This document shows positions 18,287 through 26,693 of a stretch of 64,000 nt of DNA, piece after piece. Each line of letters begins with the position of its first letter. Within the stretch, counting starts at the first letter, position 1. The notes under the pieces are model-generated. The model ran no database searches. It had not been told where the DNA came from and worked only from the letters and a program-made list of their open reading frames with translations. Source of the DNA: Pseudopedobacter alpinus (GTDB lineage Bacteria; Bacteroidota; Bacteroidia; Sphingobacteriales; Sphingobacteriaceae); the NCBI RefSeq assembly GCF_042684645.1, contig NZ_JBHULV010000022.1, forward strand, positions 1 through 64,000, written 5' to 3'. Made by a program: the position numbers and the translations under genes.

Positions 18287-18317
18287 TTTGCAAAGATCAA
18301 TAATATTCATACCTTTG
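18287..18317 (+). promoter_or_regulatory. Consensus Bacteroidota promoter
   Basis: TTTG at 18287-18290 and TACCTTTG at 18310-18317 with exactly 19 bp between them. No ORF follows closely; a terminator stands about 105-150 bp downstream, so the promoter appears to serve a short untranslated RNA. Confidence 0.7.
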
Positions 18318-18322
18318 CACTC

Positions 18323-18466
18323 CCAAAACAGGGGTATAAATATTGGTTATTTGCTAATTTAATCACTGTTTTTTAAAAAAGATTAAGATTTTTTTCATAT
18401 AAGTTTAGGTTTAGGTTGATAAAACGGTTTCAATTTCGCAAGAGATAGGAACCGTTTGTTTTTTTA
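18323..18466 (+). ncRNA. Candidate small RNA upstream of 5-FCL gene
   Basis: A transcript of about 140 nt is predicted between the consensus promoter (18287-18317) and an intrinsic terminator (stem AAACGGTT 18422-18429 with AACCGTTT 18450-18457, then seven T). No start codon opens a meaningful frame inside it. It lies about 60 bp upstream of the 5-formyltetrahydrofolate cyclo-ligase gene; in many bacteria the 6S RNA gene ssrS precedes that gene. The visible segment is shorter than usual 6S RNA and I cannot show the long bulged hairpin, so the family is open. Confidence 0.5.
18422..18465 (+). terminator. Terminator of the candidate small RNA
   Basis: AAACGGTT at 18422-18429 pairs with AACCGTTT at 18450-18457, extended inward by one T-G and one C-G pair, with a 16-nt loop and a seven-T tail at 18459-18465. 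Confidence 0.75.
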
Positions 18467-18525
18467 AGCCTTTTTACAAAGCTAGCCACATCTTCTTTTT
18501 ATATTTGCCTTTAAACAAATCAAAC

Positions 18526-19098
18526 TTGGATAAACTAAGCATCAGAAATAAAGCAATTGCGGAAAGAAATTCATTATCAAGAGCTAATTTTTGGCAACTT
18601 AATGATGATTTATTGCGGCAATTTACTGCTTTTAATTGGTCGGAGATTAAATGTGTACATCTATTTTTACCTATAACAGAGCGTAAAGAGGTAGATACTT
18701 TTGAATTTATCAATTTTTTTAAAATCAAATTTTCTAATATAAAGTTGGTTGTCTCTCGTACAGATTTTAAAAACAACATAATTATCCCAATTATCTTCGA
18801 TCCTGAAAATACAGTGTTAGTTAAAAATAAATATCAAATTCCGGAACCATTGTACGGCAAGCAAATTAACGGACAGGAAATTGACGCTGTGATAGTTCCG
18901 TTATTAGCTTTTGACAAAGAAGGACACAGAGTGGGTTATGGAGCAGGATTTTATGATCGCTTTTTAGCACAATGCAAACCAGCAGTTTTAAAAATTGGAG
19001 TATCTTTATTTGATCCTATAGAAAGCATTATTGAAACCAACACACATGATGTTAAATTAACTCACTGCATTACACCAACACAAACTTTTTCTTTTTAA
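18526..19098 (+). CDS. 5-formyltetrahydrofolate cyclo-ligase
   Basis: Converts 5-formyl-THF to 5,10-methenyl-THF with ATP (MTHFS/YgfA family), 190 aa. The N-terminal IRNKAIAERNSLS carries the Arg/Lys-rich start typical of the family, and the C-terminal substrate loop is VGYGAGFYDRFL near residue 140. No ATG exists at the 5' end. I chose the TTG at 18526 because a TATATTTG -7 box lies at 18500-18507, which makes the TTG at 18505 fall inside the promoter, and because MDKLSIRNK matches the family start. The gene stands alone between the small RNA and the TPP riboswitch. Confidence 0.9.
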   Translation: MDKLSIRNKAIAERNSLSRANFWQLNDDLLRQFTAFNWSEIKCVHLFLPITERKEVDTFEFINFFKIKFSNIKLVVSRTDFKNNIIIPIIFDPENTVLVKNKYQIPEPLYGKQINGQEIDAVIVPLLAFDKEGHRVGYGAGFYDRFLAQCKPAVLKIGVSLFDPIESIIETNTHDVKLTHCITPTQTFSF

Positions 19099-19120
19099 TT
19101 TTTAAAATAAATATAAAAAC

Positions 19121-19128
19121 TATATTTG
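19121..19128 (+). promoter_or_regulatory. -7 box ahead of the TPP riboswitch
   Basis: TATATTTG at 19121-19128 matches the Bacteroidota TAnnTTTG element and places the transcription start about 5-10 nt before the riboswitch. No clear -33 TTG lies at the expected distance. Confidence 0.5.
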
Positions 19129-19137
19129 CGCCATCAA

Positions 19138-19322
19138 TAAGGGGTGCCTTGTTTGTGTAAACAGTTTTAAATAGCTGCACAAATGCAAAACCAGGCTGAG
19201 AACATACCCATTGAAAGGTTAAAAGTGAATGGCATAAGGTGAAAGGTTTAAAACCCTAAACCTCATATCTCAAACCTTAAATCTTTCATGCACCTGATTC
19301 GGATAATGCCGACGTAGGGACA
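19138..19322 (+). promoter_or_regulatory. TPP (THI-element) riboswitch
   Basis: All conserved blocks of the thiamin pyrophosphate aptamer appear in order: GGGGTGCC at 19141-19148, CAGGCTGAGAACATACCC at about 19193-19210, ACCTGATTCGGATAATGCC at about 19292-19310 and GACGTAGGGA at 19311-19320. Two arms are enlarged. One contains GTTTGTG/CACAAA. The other, between ACCC and ACCTGAT, is an insertion of about 80 nt that can pair GAAAGGTT with AACCTT. It lies about 75 nt upstream of the TonB-dependent receptor. ACCCC at 19360-19364 could pair with the 5' GGGGT and be part of the expression switch; that is inference. Confidence 0.95.
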
Positions 19323-19396
19323 AAAGGTAGAAGTTAATTTATTTTGTAAACAGTGTAACCCCTATGCTGTTTCGTTAACTTAAAAAATTTTAAAAA

Positions 19397-21775
19397 TTGA
19401 AAAAAATCTTCTTAACAATTGTTTTAGGCGCACTTTTGCCTTCAATTTTGTTTGCACAATTTACTTTACAAGGTAAAGTAAGCAACCAACAAACCCAACA
19501 AGAGCTTGCTGGCGCAACATTAAATTTAATTGGTAATTATACCGTTCAATCATCTATTAATGGTAATTATAGTTTCAAAAATTTAAAGGCTGGTAATTAT
19601 GTTTTAGCAGTAAGCTACATCGGTTTTCAAACAAAAACTATTAAAATTAACCTAATAGCTAACCAAGTAGAAAACATCAGCCTAAGCAAAAGTTCATTTA
19701 TTGCTAATGAGGTGGTAGTAAATGCAACAAGGGCTTCAGAAAACTCTGCAACTACTTTTAAAAACCTCTCTAAAAAAGACATTGAGAAAAACAATTTTGG
19801 GCAAGATTTACCTTATTTGTTAGATCAAACTCCCGGAGTAGTTACATTTTCTGATGCTGGTGCCGGTGTGGGTTACACAGGTTTAAGAATTAGAGGTTCG
19901 GATGCAACAAGAGTAAACGTAACTATTAACGGCATTCCTTATAACGATACCGAAAGCCAAGGAACATTTTGGGTTAACTTACCCGATTTTGCTTCGTCTG
20001 TAGATAATATTCAAATACAACGTGGTGTTGGCACATCAACTAATGGCGCCGGTGCTTTTGGTGGTAGTTTAAACATCCAAACCGGAACGCTTAAAGATTC
20101 TGCTTACTTGGAATTAAACAATACTGCTGGTTCTTACAACACGCTAAAAAACACACTAAACATAGGTACAGGTTTGCTAAATGGTAAATTTAGTTTTGAT
20201 GGGCGTTTATCAAGAATTGTTTCTGATGGTTATATAGACAGCGCATCATCTGATTTAAAATCTTATTTTATGTCTGGCGCTTATTACGGTAAAACAAGTT
20301 TGTTGAGATTAAATGTATTTTCTGGACAAGAGAAAACTTACCAAGCTTGGAATGGTGTTGCGGAAGCTGATTTAGCAAACAATAGAAGATCTAACGTTTT
20401 TACTTATGATAACCAAACAGATAATTACCAACAAGACCATTATCAGTTATTGTATTCAAAAAGTTTTAGTCCAAAATTATCTGCTAATGCTGCTTTACAT
20501 TACACCAGAGGAAAAGGTTATTATGAAGAGCTAAAAGAAGGCGAAGACTTTGCCAGTTATGGTTTAGATTCCTTATTTATAGGAACTGATACAATTGCAA
20601 GTACAGATTTAATTCGTCGCCGATGGTTAAAAAATGATTTTTATGGCGCAACTTATTCATTACGCTTTCAGCCTGATAATAAAACAGATTTTACATTAGG
20701 TGGCGCCTATAATGAATATGATGGAGACCATTTTGGCGAGGTTATTTGGGCACAATTTGCATCGCAAAGTAAAATAAGACAGCGTTATTATTTTGATAAT
20801 GGCTTTAAAACTGATTTTAATATTTACGCTAAAGCAAGCAGGCAATTTAACAACTTAGCTTTATTTGCAGATTTGCAGTACAGAAATGTAAATTATACTT
20901 TTTTAGGATTTGACCGCAACTTAAACAATGTAGAACAAGCAGCCAACCTAAACTTTTTTAATCCCAAAATTGGCTTTACCTATAGTTTAAATGAGCAGAG
21001 TAATTTTTATGCTTCGTACTCTGTTGCTAACAAAGAACCTAATAGAAACGATTTTACAGAATCTTCGCCTGACAGCAGACCAAAATCAGAACGTTTAAAG
21101 AATGTGGAAGCTGGTTATAGAATAAGAAACCAATGGGTTAATGCTGGTGCAAATATTTATTTAATGAACTATAAAGACCAATTGGTTTTAACAGGACAGA
21201 TAAATGACGTTGGCGCTTATGTAAGATCAAATGTTGAGGATAGTTTTAGAAACGGTATCGAGGTTGATGCATCATTTGTAGTTACCCCTAAATTAACATT
21301 GGCGGTAACAAGTGCATTTAGCCAAAATAAGGTAAAAAACTTTGTTGAGTTTTTAGATGAGTATGATGTAAATTTTGATCCAATTGGCCAGTCGAGTAAT
21401 ACTTATACTAAAACAGATATTGCATTTTCTCCAAATTATGTAGGTTCTAGCACAATAGCTTACAAACCTGCTAAACAATTTGAAATTGCATTAATTTCTA
21501 AATATGTAAGTAAGCAGTTTTTAGACAATACATCAAACAACAACCGCAAGTTAGATGCCTTTTTTGTAAATAACTTAAGGTTAAATTACGATGTAAAATT
21601 AAAGGGAGTTAAATCTTTAGGGATTGGATTGTTGGCTAACAACATTTTCAACGAATTATACGAAAGTAATGGTTATACTTTTAGTTATGTATATGATGGT
21701 GCATTAACAACAGAAAATTTTTACTACCCACAGGCAGAAACTAATTTCTTGTTTTCAGTAAATGTGAAGTTTTAA
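19397..21775 (+). CDS. TonB-dependent receptor, probable thiamin importer
   Basis: Outer-membrane TonB-dependent transporter, 792 aa. It has a signal peptide (MKKIFLTIVLGALLPSILFAQ), then a carboxypeptidase-regulatory-like domain typical of Bacteroidota receptors (about 22-105: LQGKVSNQQTQQELAGATL), the plug (about 115-230: YLLDQTPGVVTF, GLRIRGSDATRVNVTINGIP) and a 22-strand barrel with an aromatic C-terminus (NFLFSVNVKF). Start is TTG at 19397; no ATG fits the signal peptide. The TPP riboswitch upstream indicates repression when thiamin pyrophosphate is plentiful, so the ligand is probably thiamin or a precursor or phosphate of it. Confidence 0.93.
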   Translation: MKKIFLTIVLGALLPSILFAQFTLQGKVSNQQTQQELAGATLNLIGNYTVQSSINGNYSFKNLKAGNYVLAVSYIGFQTKTIKINLIANQVENISLSKSSFIANEVVVNATRASENSATTFKNLSKKDIEKNNFGQDLPYLLDQTPGVVTFSDAGAGVGYTGLRIRGSDATRVNVTINGIPYNDTESQGTFWVNLPDFASSVDNIQIQRGVGTSTNGAGAFGGSLNIQTGTLKDSAYLELNNTAGSYNTLKNTLNIGTGLLNGKFSFDGRLSRIVSDGYIDSASSDLKSYFMSGAYYGKTSLLRLNVFSGQEKTYQAWNGVAEADLANNRRSNVFTYDNQTDNYQQDHYQLLYSKSFSPKLSANAALHYTRGKGYYEELKEGEDFASYGLDSLFIGTDTIASTDLIRRRWLKNDFYGATYSLRFQPDNKTDFTLGGAYNEYDGDHFGEVIWAQFASQSKIRQRYYFDNGFKTDFNIYAKASRQFNNLALFADLQYRNVNYTFLGFDRNLNNVEQAANLNFFNPKIGFTYSLNEQSNFYASYSVANKEPNRNDFTESSPDSRPKSERLKNVEAGYRIRNQWVNAGANIYLMNYKDQLVLTGQINDVGAYVRSNVEDSFRNGIEVDASFVVTPKLTLAVTSAFSQNKVKNFVEFLDEYDVNFDPIGQSSNTYTKTDIAFSPNYVGSSTIAYKPAKQFEIALISKYVSKQFLDNTSNNNRKLDAFFVNNLRLNYDVKLKGVKSLGIGLLANNIFNELYESNGYTFSYVYDGALTTENFYYPQAETNFLFSVNVKF

Positions 21776-21793
21776 AATTTATCAAATATTAAC

Positions 21794-21829
21794 AAACCCT
21801 TCTTTATTAAAATATTGAAGGGTTTTTTT
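21794..21829 (+). terminator. Terminator of the TonB-dependent receptor
   Basis: AAACCCTTC at 21794-21802 and GAAGGGTTT at 21817-21825 make a perfect 9-bp stem with a 14-nt loop, followed by a T tract. Confidence 0.85.
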
Positions 21830-21848
21830 GTGGGTGTAATTTTATTTT

Positions 21849-22024
21849 AACCCGGATTACGCAATAGGGATTAAAGCGAAATAATATTATACAAAAAAGC
21901 TATGAGACACGGAGTTTTTCTAATTGAAAGAATAGCTATTCTATTGTAATGTTAGAAAAACGAGTATAGAAATAGATTTGATTAGAATTTTGTTGTAGCA
22001 AATTTCTATTGCTTAATCCGGGTT
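21849..22024. repeat. 176-bp inverted-repeat (MITE-like) element
   Basis: The ends AACCCGGATTACGCAATAGG (from 21849) and CTATTGCTTAATCCGGGTT (to 22024) are inverted copies matching at about 21 of 24 positions. Inside, GTTTTTCTAA at 21914-21923 pairs perfectly with TTAGAAAAAC at 21952-21961. The whole stretch could fold into a branched hairpin. It is non-coding and unlike the 16.8-18.2 kb elements. Confidence 0.65.
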
Positions 22025-22073
22025 TATTGGCAACATTATTGATTTGTAAGAAATAAATGATGTGTATTTAAAA

Positions 22074-23015
22074 ATGGATGTAGGAAAAGCGTACGATTTA
22101 TTGGTTGGAAAGCTAACCAAATGGTTTGAAGAATTTATAAAATTATTGCCAAACTTGGTAATTGCAACAATTGTTGTGGTTCTGGGTTTTTTTCTTGCAA
22201 AAGTAGTGAAGTCTTTTTCTTTAAAAATGATTAGAAAGGTTTCGCATTTAGAAACTATTAATAGTCTTTTTGCTTCATTTGTATATATACTTACTTTAGG
22301 AGTAGCGTTATTTACAGCTTTAGATATCTTAAATTTAGATAAAGCGGTAACAACAGCTTTGGCTGGTGCTGGTATTTTGGGTTTGGCCTTAGCATTTGCT
22401 TTTCAAGATATTGCTGCAAACTTTATGTCGGGAATTTTTATGTCTTTTAGGCGCCCTTTTAACGTTGGCGATTTGGTGAAACTTGGAGAGTATAGAGGAA
22501 GAATTGAATCTGTAAATTTAAGAGACACCACCCTCATTACTCTGGAAGGACAAAGGTTACTTATCCCAAACAAAACCGTTTTTCAAAATGCAATTGAAAA
22601 CTTTACATCAAGCGGAATTAGGCGTATGGATTTAAAAGTTGGTGTTTCTTACGGGGATGATTTAGAGCGAGTAAAGCAAATTACTCTTGAATCTGTTAAA
22701 ACTATACCTGAAAGAGATACCCATAAAGAAGTTGAATTTTTTTACGAAGAATTTGGTGATAGTTCCATTAATTTTGCTTTGAGGATTTGGCTAAACAGCC
22801 CAGAGCAGAAGGTTTACTTGGCTGCAAGAAGTAATGCTGTTATGGCTATCAAAACCGCTTTTGATAAATCTGATATTATGATCCCATTCCCAATAAGAAC
22901 TTTAGATTTTGGCATTAAAGGCGGCGAAAAATTATCAGAAATGAAAATTGATTTAGGCGAAAAACGACAAGTAGTTAGCGAAAAAATAGCTAATCCAGTT
23001 GCTAAGGAGCAGTAA
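22074..23015 (+). CDS. MscS-family mechanosensitive ion channel
   Basis: Small-conductance mechanosensitive channel, 313 aa. Transmembrane helices are predicted at about 20-45, 58-80 and 88-115; the last, pore-lining helix has the Gly/Ala-rich pattern ALAGAGILGLALAFAFQDIAAN. The beta domain has FRRPFNVGDLVKLGEYRGRIE and the typical RLLIPNKTVF. It opens under membrane tension to release solutes during osmotic downshock. I chose ATG 22074 over a GTG at 22062. The 3' end overlaps the convergent transglycosylase gene by 14 nt. Confidence 0.93.
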   Translation: MDVGKAYDLLVGKLTKWFEEFIKLLPNLVIATIVVVLGFFLAKVVKSFSLKMIRKVSHLETINSLFASFVYILTLGVALFTALDILNLDKAVTTALAGAGILGLALAFAFQDIAANFMSGIFMSFRRPFNVGDLVKLGEYRGRIESVNLRDTTLITLEGQRLLIPNKTVFQNAIENFTSSGIRRMDLKVGVSYGDDLERVKQITLESVKTIPERDTHKEVEFFYEEFGDSSINFALRIWLNSPEQKVYLAARSNAVMAIKTAFDKSDIMIPFPIRTLDFGIKGGEKLSEMKIDLGEKRQVVSEKIANPVAKEQ

Positions 23016-24411
23016 TTTTTAAAATCATCCCTATTGTTAAAATGCTTGACTTTAAATTATTTAGGGCTTTAATATTATTGATAGTTACGTTTTCAAAACG
23101 TTCTGCAATATCAGAAAGTGTATCACCAGCTTTTACTTTATACGTAAGGTAAGCTGGTTTTTTTTGTTCTGTTTTTTGAACAAACTCTTTTTTAATCACC
23201 AATTTTTGCCCAATTGCAATGGAGTATGAATCTAAGTTATTCCAAACTTTAATATCCTGCACCTCAACTTTGTATTTGTTGGCAATTGCATTTAAAGTTT
23301 CTCCTTTAGCAACAGTATGTGTGTTACTTATTTTAAGATTAGGGTTTACAGGTGCACTGGCTGGCAAAACTTTTAACAATACGTCTTCATCAGCATTTAA
23401 TGCTTCAAAAAACTTTGCATAATCTTTATAGCTCAATTTGGGAATTATTAATCTCTTAGGATTTTCTAAAGTTCCGTTAACTAAATTTTTCTTGTAAACA
23501 GGGTTTAAACTGGTAATGTCAGTTTCGTTAAGGTTTAAAACTTCAGCTATTTTATTAAAGGCAATAAACTTGTTAATATATACGGAGTCTGTTTTTATAG
23601 CTTCTTCATCACTAACTTTAATTTCTGGGTATCTTGGGTAATAATTCATCATGTAGACAGCTGCAATAAAAGCTGGCACATAATTTCTTGTTTCTGATGG
23701 TAAATAACCATATATATCCCAAAAATTTCTAGAACCATTTGCTTTTGCGATGGCTCTTGTAACATTTCCTTTGCCACAATTGTATGAAGCAAGGGCCAAA
23801 AGCCAATCGCCTAATTCATCATAAGCGTCTCTTAAATATCTTGCAGCAGCATAACTAGCTTCTGTTGGATCCCGGCGTTCATCAACATAATTATCAATAG
23901 TTAAACCGTAAACTTTACCAGTAGTGTACATAAACTGCCACATACCAGTTGCGCCAACCCTTGAAACCGCCATTGGATCCATAGAGGATTCTATAATAGG
24001 TAAATACTTAAATTCTAGCGGAATATTGTAAGTATTTAAGGCTTTTTCAAAAACCGGGAAATAATATTTCCCTAAGTCAACCATACGCCCCATTTCGGCT
24101 TTACGCTTGGTTAAAAAAACATCGATATAAGTTTGTACGTAAGGGTTGTAATCTAAATTTATGGCAGTTTTAATAGAATCTAGTCGGTATTTGTAAATAA
24201 GGTTGGGGTTGTATTTAAAAATCTCTAACTGCAAATTCATTTCGGCAGGTACAAAAGTTGTATCTGTACTTATCAATTTTTTAATTGCCCTTGCTTCTTT
24301 TAAACTTAGAGAGGTATAAGTTAAAGTATCAACATTTATGAAACTTGCAGCTTGGCTACTTAATCCACAAATAAATAATAAAAAACTTAATCCTAATCCA
24401 AATATCCTCAT
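23002..24411 (-). CDS. MltD-like lytic transglycosylase with two LysM domains
   Basis: Secreted murein hydrolase, 469 aa. Signal peptide MRIFGLGLSFLLFICGLSSQ. The SLT goose-lysozyme-like domain spans about residues 105-240: the catalytic Glu is in YLPIIESSMDPMA, followed by GATGMWQFM and LASYNCGKGNV. Two LysM peptidoglycan-binding domains follow (about 365-410: HTVAKGETLNAIANKYKV, and about 420-466: YKVKAGDTLSDIAERF). It cleaves glycan strands to give 1,6-anhydro-muropeptides. It is 21 nt downstream of gatA on the same strand. Confidence 0.93.
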   Translation of the reverse strand: MRIFGLGLSFLLFICGLSSQAASFINVDTLTYTSLSLKEARAIKKLISTDTTFVPAEMNLQLEIFKYNPNLIYKYRLDSIKTAINLDYNPYVQTYIDVFLTKRKAEMGRMVDLGKYYFPVFEKALNTYNIPLEFKYLPIIESSMDPMAVSRVGATGMWQFMYTTGKVYGLTIDNYVDERRDPTEASYAAARYLRDAYDELGDWLLALASYNCGKGNVTRAIAKANGSRNFWDIYGYLPSETRNYVPAFIAAVYMMNYYPRYPEIKVSDEEAIKTDSVYINKFIAFNKIAEVLNLNETDITSLNPVYKKNLVNGTLENPKRLIIPKLSYKDYAKFFEALNADEDVLLKVLPASAPVNPNLKISNTHTVAKGETLNAIANKYKVEVQDIKVWNNLDSYSIAIGQKLVIKKEFVQKTEQKKPAYLTYKVKAGDTLSDIAERFENVTINNIKALNNLKSSILTIGMILKITAP

Positions 24412-24432
24412 TCTTTAAATTTTTATTAGCGA

Positions 24433-25872
24433 CTATATTTTTTCAATACATTTTGAAAAAGCCAGTAAATTTCCTTCTTTAAATCTTTGACCAATTATCT
24501 GAATCCCCAACGGTAAACCGGCCTTATTATTTCCAGATGGTATAGAAATAGCGGGTAAACCGGCTAAAGATGCACCAACAGTAAAAATATCTGCTAAATA
24601 CATTACGATAGGGTCTGTAATTTCTTCGCCAATATTAAAAGCAGGAGTTGGCGTGGTAGGAGTAATAATAAAATCGTAATCTTCTAAAATGGAATCCATT
24701 TTATCTTTAATTAAACGCCTTGCTTTTTGTGCTTTCGAGTAGTAAGCATCGTAATAACCGGCACTTAACACAAAAGTTCCCAGCATTATTCTACGTTTAA
24801 CCTCGTCTCCAAAACCTTCAGATCTTGATTTTTTGTAAGTACTCATTAAATCTGTAGAAGCCGGACTTCTGTAACCATAATGTACGCCATCATAACGGGC
24901 AAGGTTTGAAGAAGCTTCTGCAGTTGTTAAAATATAATAGGTGGCAACAACGTAATCTAAAAACTCAAAAGAAACAGGTTCAACAGTATGGCCTTCAGCT
25001 TTCAGTTTTTCAATTTGTTGCATTACATTCTGCTTAATTTCTGGGTCTAACCCGTCAGAATGTAAAGTTTCTTCTATAAATGCAATTTTCTTTTTTGATA
25101 CATCTTTACCAATAAATTGAGAGTAAGCTGGTACATCAACATTAGAAGAAGTAGCATCATGACAATCATTACCGGCAATTACTTCTAAAATTAAAGCAGC
25201 ATCTTCAACAGATTTTGTAATTGGCCCAACTTGGTCAAAAGACGATGCGTAAGCAACAACACCATACCTAGAAACTCTGGAATAAGTTGGTTTTAAACCC
25301 ACAACTCCACAAAAAGCAGCCGGTTGTCTTATAGAGCCACCAGTATCAGAAGCTAAGGAAGCAAAACATAAATCGGCCTGTACAGCAACCGCAGAACCAC
25401 CAGAAGAACCTCCGGAGACCTTAGTTTCATCCGCGAAATTTTTTACCGGACCAAAGTAACTGGTTTCATTAGAAGCGCCCATTGCAAATTCATCGCAATT
25501 TAAGCGTCCAATAATAATAGCATCTTCTGCTAAAATTCTATTTACAACTGTTGCAGAATATACAGCCTCATAACCTTCTAAAATTTTAGAAGAAGCAGAC
25601 ATTTTATGCCCTTTAAAAGAAATATTATCTTTTAAACCAATAATCATCCCGGCTAATTTACCAGCTGTACCATTATTAATTTTTTCTTGCACCTCCTCTG
25701 CTCTAGCTAATGCCTCGGCTTCAAAAGTTTCTAAAAAAGCATTAAGATGGGTGTGATTGACAATTCTTGCTGTATAGTATGAAACTAAGTCTTTTACAGT
25801 AATAATTCCAGCCTTTAAATCTGCCTGAAGAGGTGTAAAATTGGAATAGGATTTAATTTTTTCTGTAACCAT
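24433..25872 (-). CDS. gatA: Asp/Glu-tRNA amidotransferase subunit A
   Basis: Glutaminase subunit of GatCAB, 479 aa, which releases ammonia for conversion of Glu-tRNA(Gln) and Asp-tRNA(Asn). The amidase-signature triad is visible: Lys in IGLKDNISFKG (about 82), Ser in SGGSSGGSAVAV (about 157), and the nucleophile Ser in ASDTGGSIRQPA (about 180). The start MVTEKIKSYS at 25872 is preferred to one four codons upstream. gatB and gatC are not in the window. A strong hairpin lies between tatA and this gene. Confidence 0.93.
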   Translation of the reverse strand: MVTEKIKSYSNFTPLQADLKAGIITVKDLVSYYTARIVNHTHLNAFLETFEAEALARAEEVQEKINNGTAGKLAGMIIGLKDNISFKGHKMSASSKILEGYEAVYSATVVNRILAEDAIIIGRLNCDEFAMGASNETSYFGPVKNFADETKVSGGSSGGSAVAVQADLCFASLASDTGGSIRQPAAFCGVVGLKPTYSRVSRYGVVAYASSFDQVGPITKSVEDAALILEVIAGNDCHDATSSNVDVPAYSQFIGKDVSKKKIAFIEETLHSDGLDPEIKQNVMQQIEKLKAEGHTVEPVSFEFLDYVVATYYILTTAEASSNLARYDGVHYGYRSPASTDLMSTYKKSRSEGFGDEVKRRIMLGTFVLSAGYYDAYYSKAQKARRLIKDKMDSILEDYDFIITPTTPTPAFNIGEEITDPIVMYLADIFTVGASLAGLPAISIPSGNNKAGLPLGIQIIGQRFKEGNLLAFSKCIEKI

Positions 25873-25879
25873 GTTATAA

Positions 25880-25927
25880 AACAAAACCTTGAATTCCCGA
25901 AATTAAGTATTTCGAACGTTCAAGGTT
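25880..25927 (-). terminator. Terminator or attenuator between tatA and gatA
   Basis: AACCTTGAA at 25885-25893 pairs perfectly with TTCAAGGTT at 25919-25927, with an inner CGAAAT/ATTTCG pairing. On the minus strand the stem is followed by TTTGTTTT, so it should end the tatA transcript about 40 nt after its stop and just upstream of the gatA start. Confidence 0.7.
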
Positions 25928-25964
25928 AGTAGATTCCCAAAAAAATTCAGGAAATTTTAATATT

Positions 25965-26132
25965 CTATTGCTTTTCTTCTGTTTTTTCAGTTTTATCAAC
26001 ACCACTTTGGGCATCTTTAAACTCTTTTACACCTTTACCCATACCTCTCATTAATTCCGGAATTTTTTTACCGCCAAATAAAAGTAGTAAAGCCAATACA
26101 ATTAAGATAATTTCTGGAGCACCTAAACCCAT
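25965..26132 (-). CDS. tatA: Twin-arginine translocase TatA/TatE-like, 55 aa
   Basis: A very short gene encoding MGLGAPEIILIVLALLLLFG and continuing GKKIPELMRGMGKGVKEFKD. It has an N-terminal transmembrane helix (about 6-20), a hinge with the FGGKKIPEL motif, an amphipathic helix and a charged tail rich in Lys and Glu. It forms the pore-like component of the Tat system, which exports folded proteins. Length is near the minimum for the family. It lies 20 nt downstream of a second TatA-like gene. tatC is not in the window. Confidence 0.92.
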   Translation of the reverse strand: MGLGAPEIILIVLALLLLFGGKKIPELMRGMGKGVKEFKDAQSGVDKTEKTEEKQ

Positions 26133-26152
26133 TTTTTATTTACTTTAAATTG

Positions 26153-26437
26153 TTAAAAATCTTTTCTTTCTTTTGCTGTTTCCTCAACAACTACTTCTGT
26201 TTTTTTAGAACGCTCTATCTCTTCTTCTCTTTTCAATTCCTCGTTTGCAGTAAGCTCATTTATATTTCTGTGTATTTCTCTTTTTACACCATCAGAAGCA
26301 TCTTTAAATTCTCTAATTCCTTTACCCAAGCCTCTTGCCAATTCCGGAAGTTTTTCTCCTCCAAAAAGCAACAGCACAGCAAACATAATTAAAACAACTT
26401 CTTGCGTACCTAAGTTTAGAAATAATAAATTACCCAT
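26153..26437 (-). CDS. Second TatA/TatB-like protein
   Basis: This 94-aa paralogue has the same plan: a transmembrane helix (EVVLIMFAVLLLFG, about 12-25), FGGEKLPELARGLGKGIREF, then a long charged tail (NANEELKREEEIER-type) that is more TatB-like in length. Start MGNLLFLNLG at 26437 is preferred over an ATG ten codons upstream, because the transmembrane helix of the family lies close to the N-terminus. It probably co-transcribes with the 55-aa gene. Confidence 0.88.
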   Translation of the reverse strand: MGNLLFLNLGTQEVVLIMFAVLLLFGGEKLPELARGLGKGIREFKDASDGVKREIHRNINELTANEELKREEEIERSKKTEVVVEETAKERKDF

Positions 26438-26693
26438 TAGAATGATAATATTTTGTATTAGAAACAACGCAAATATAAATATTTTATTTTTTGCATTTAT
26501 ACAATAGCTGATTTATAAATTTAGATTTAAAATTAATGTAAATTATTAGGAGCGTGGTTCAGTTTGTATTGAGAAAATATTATTGATTATTTATAATCGA
26601 AAAATAGAAAATCTGGTAGATAACTGTGAGCTATCTGAAAAAATTTAACACCATGCAGCCAAAAAGCAACACAAATAAATTATTAGCCAAAAT

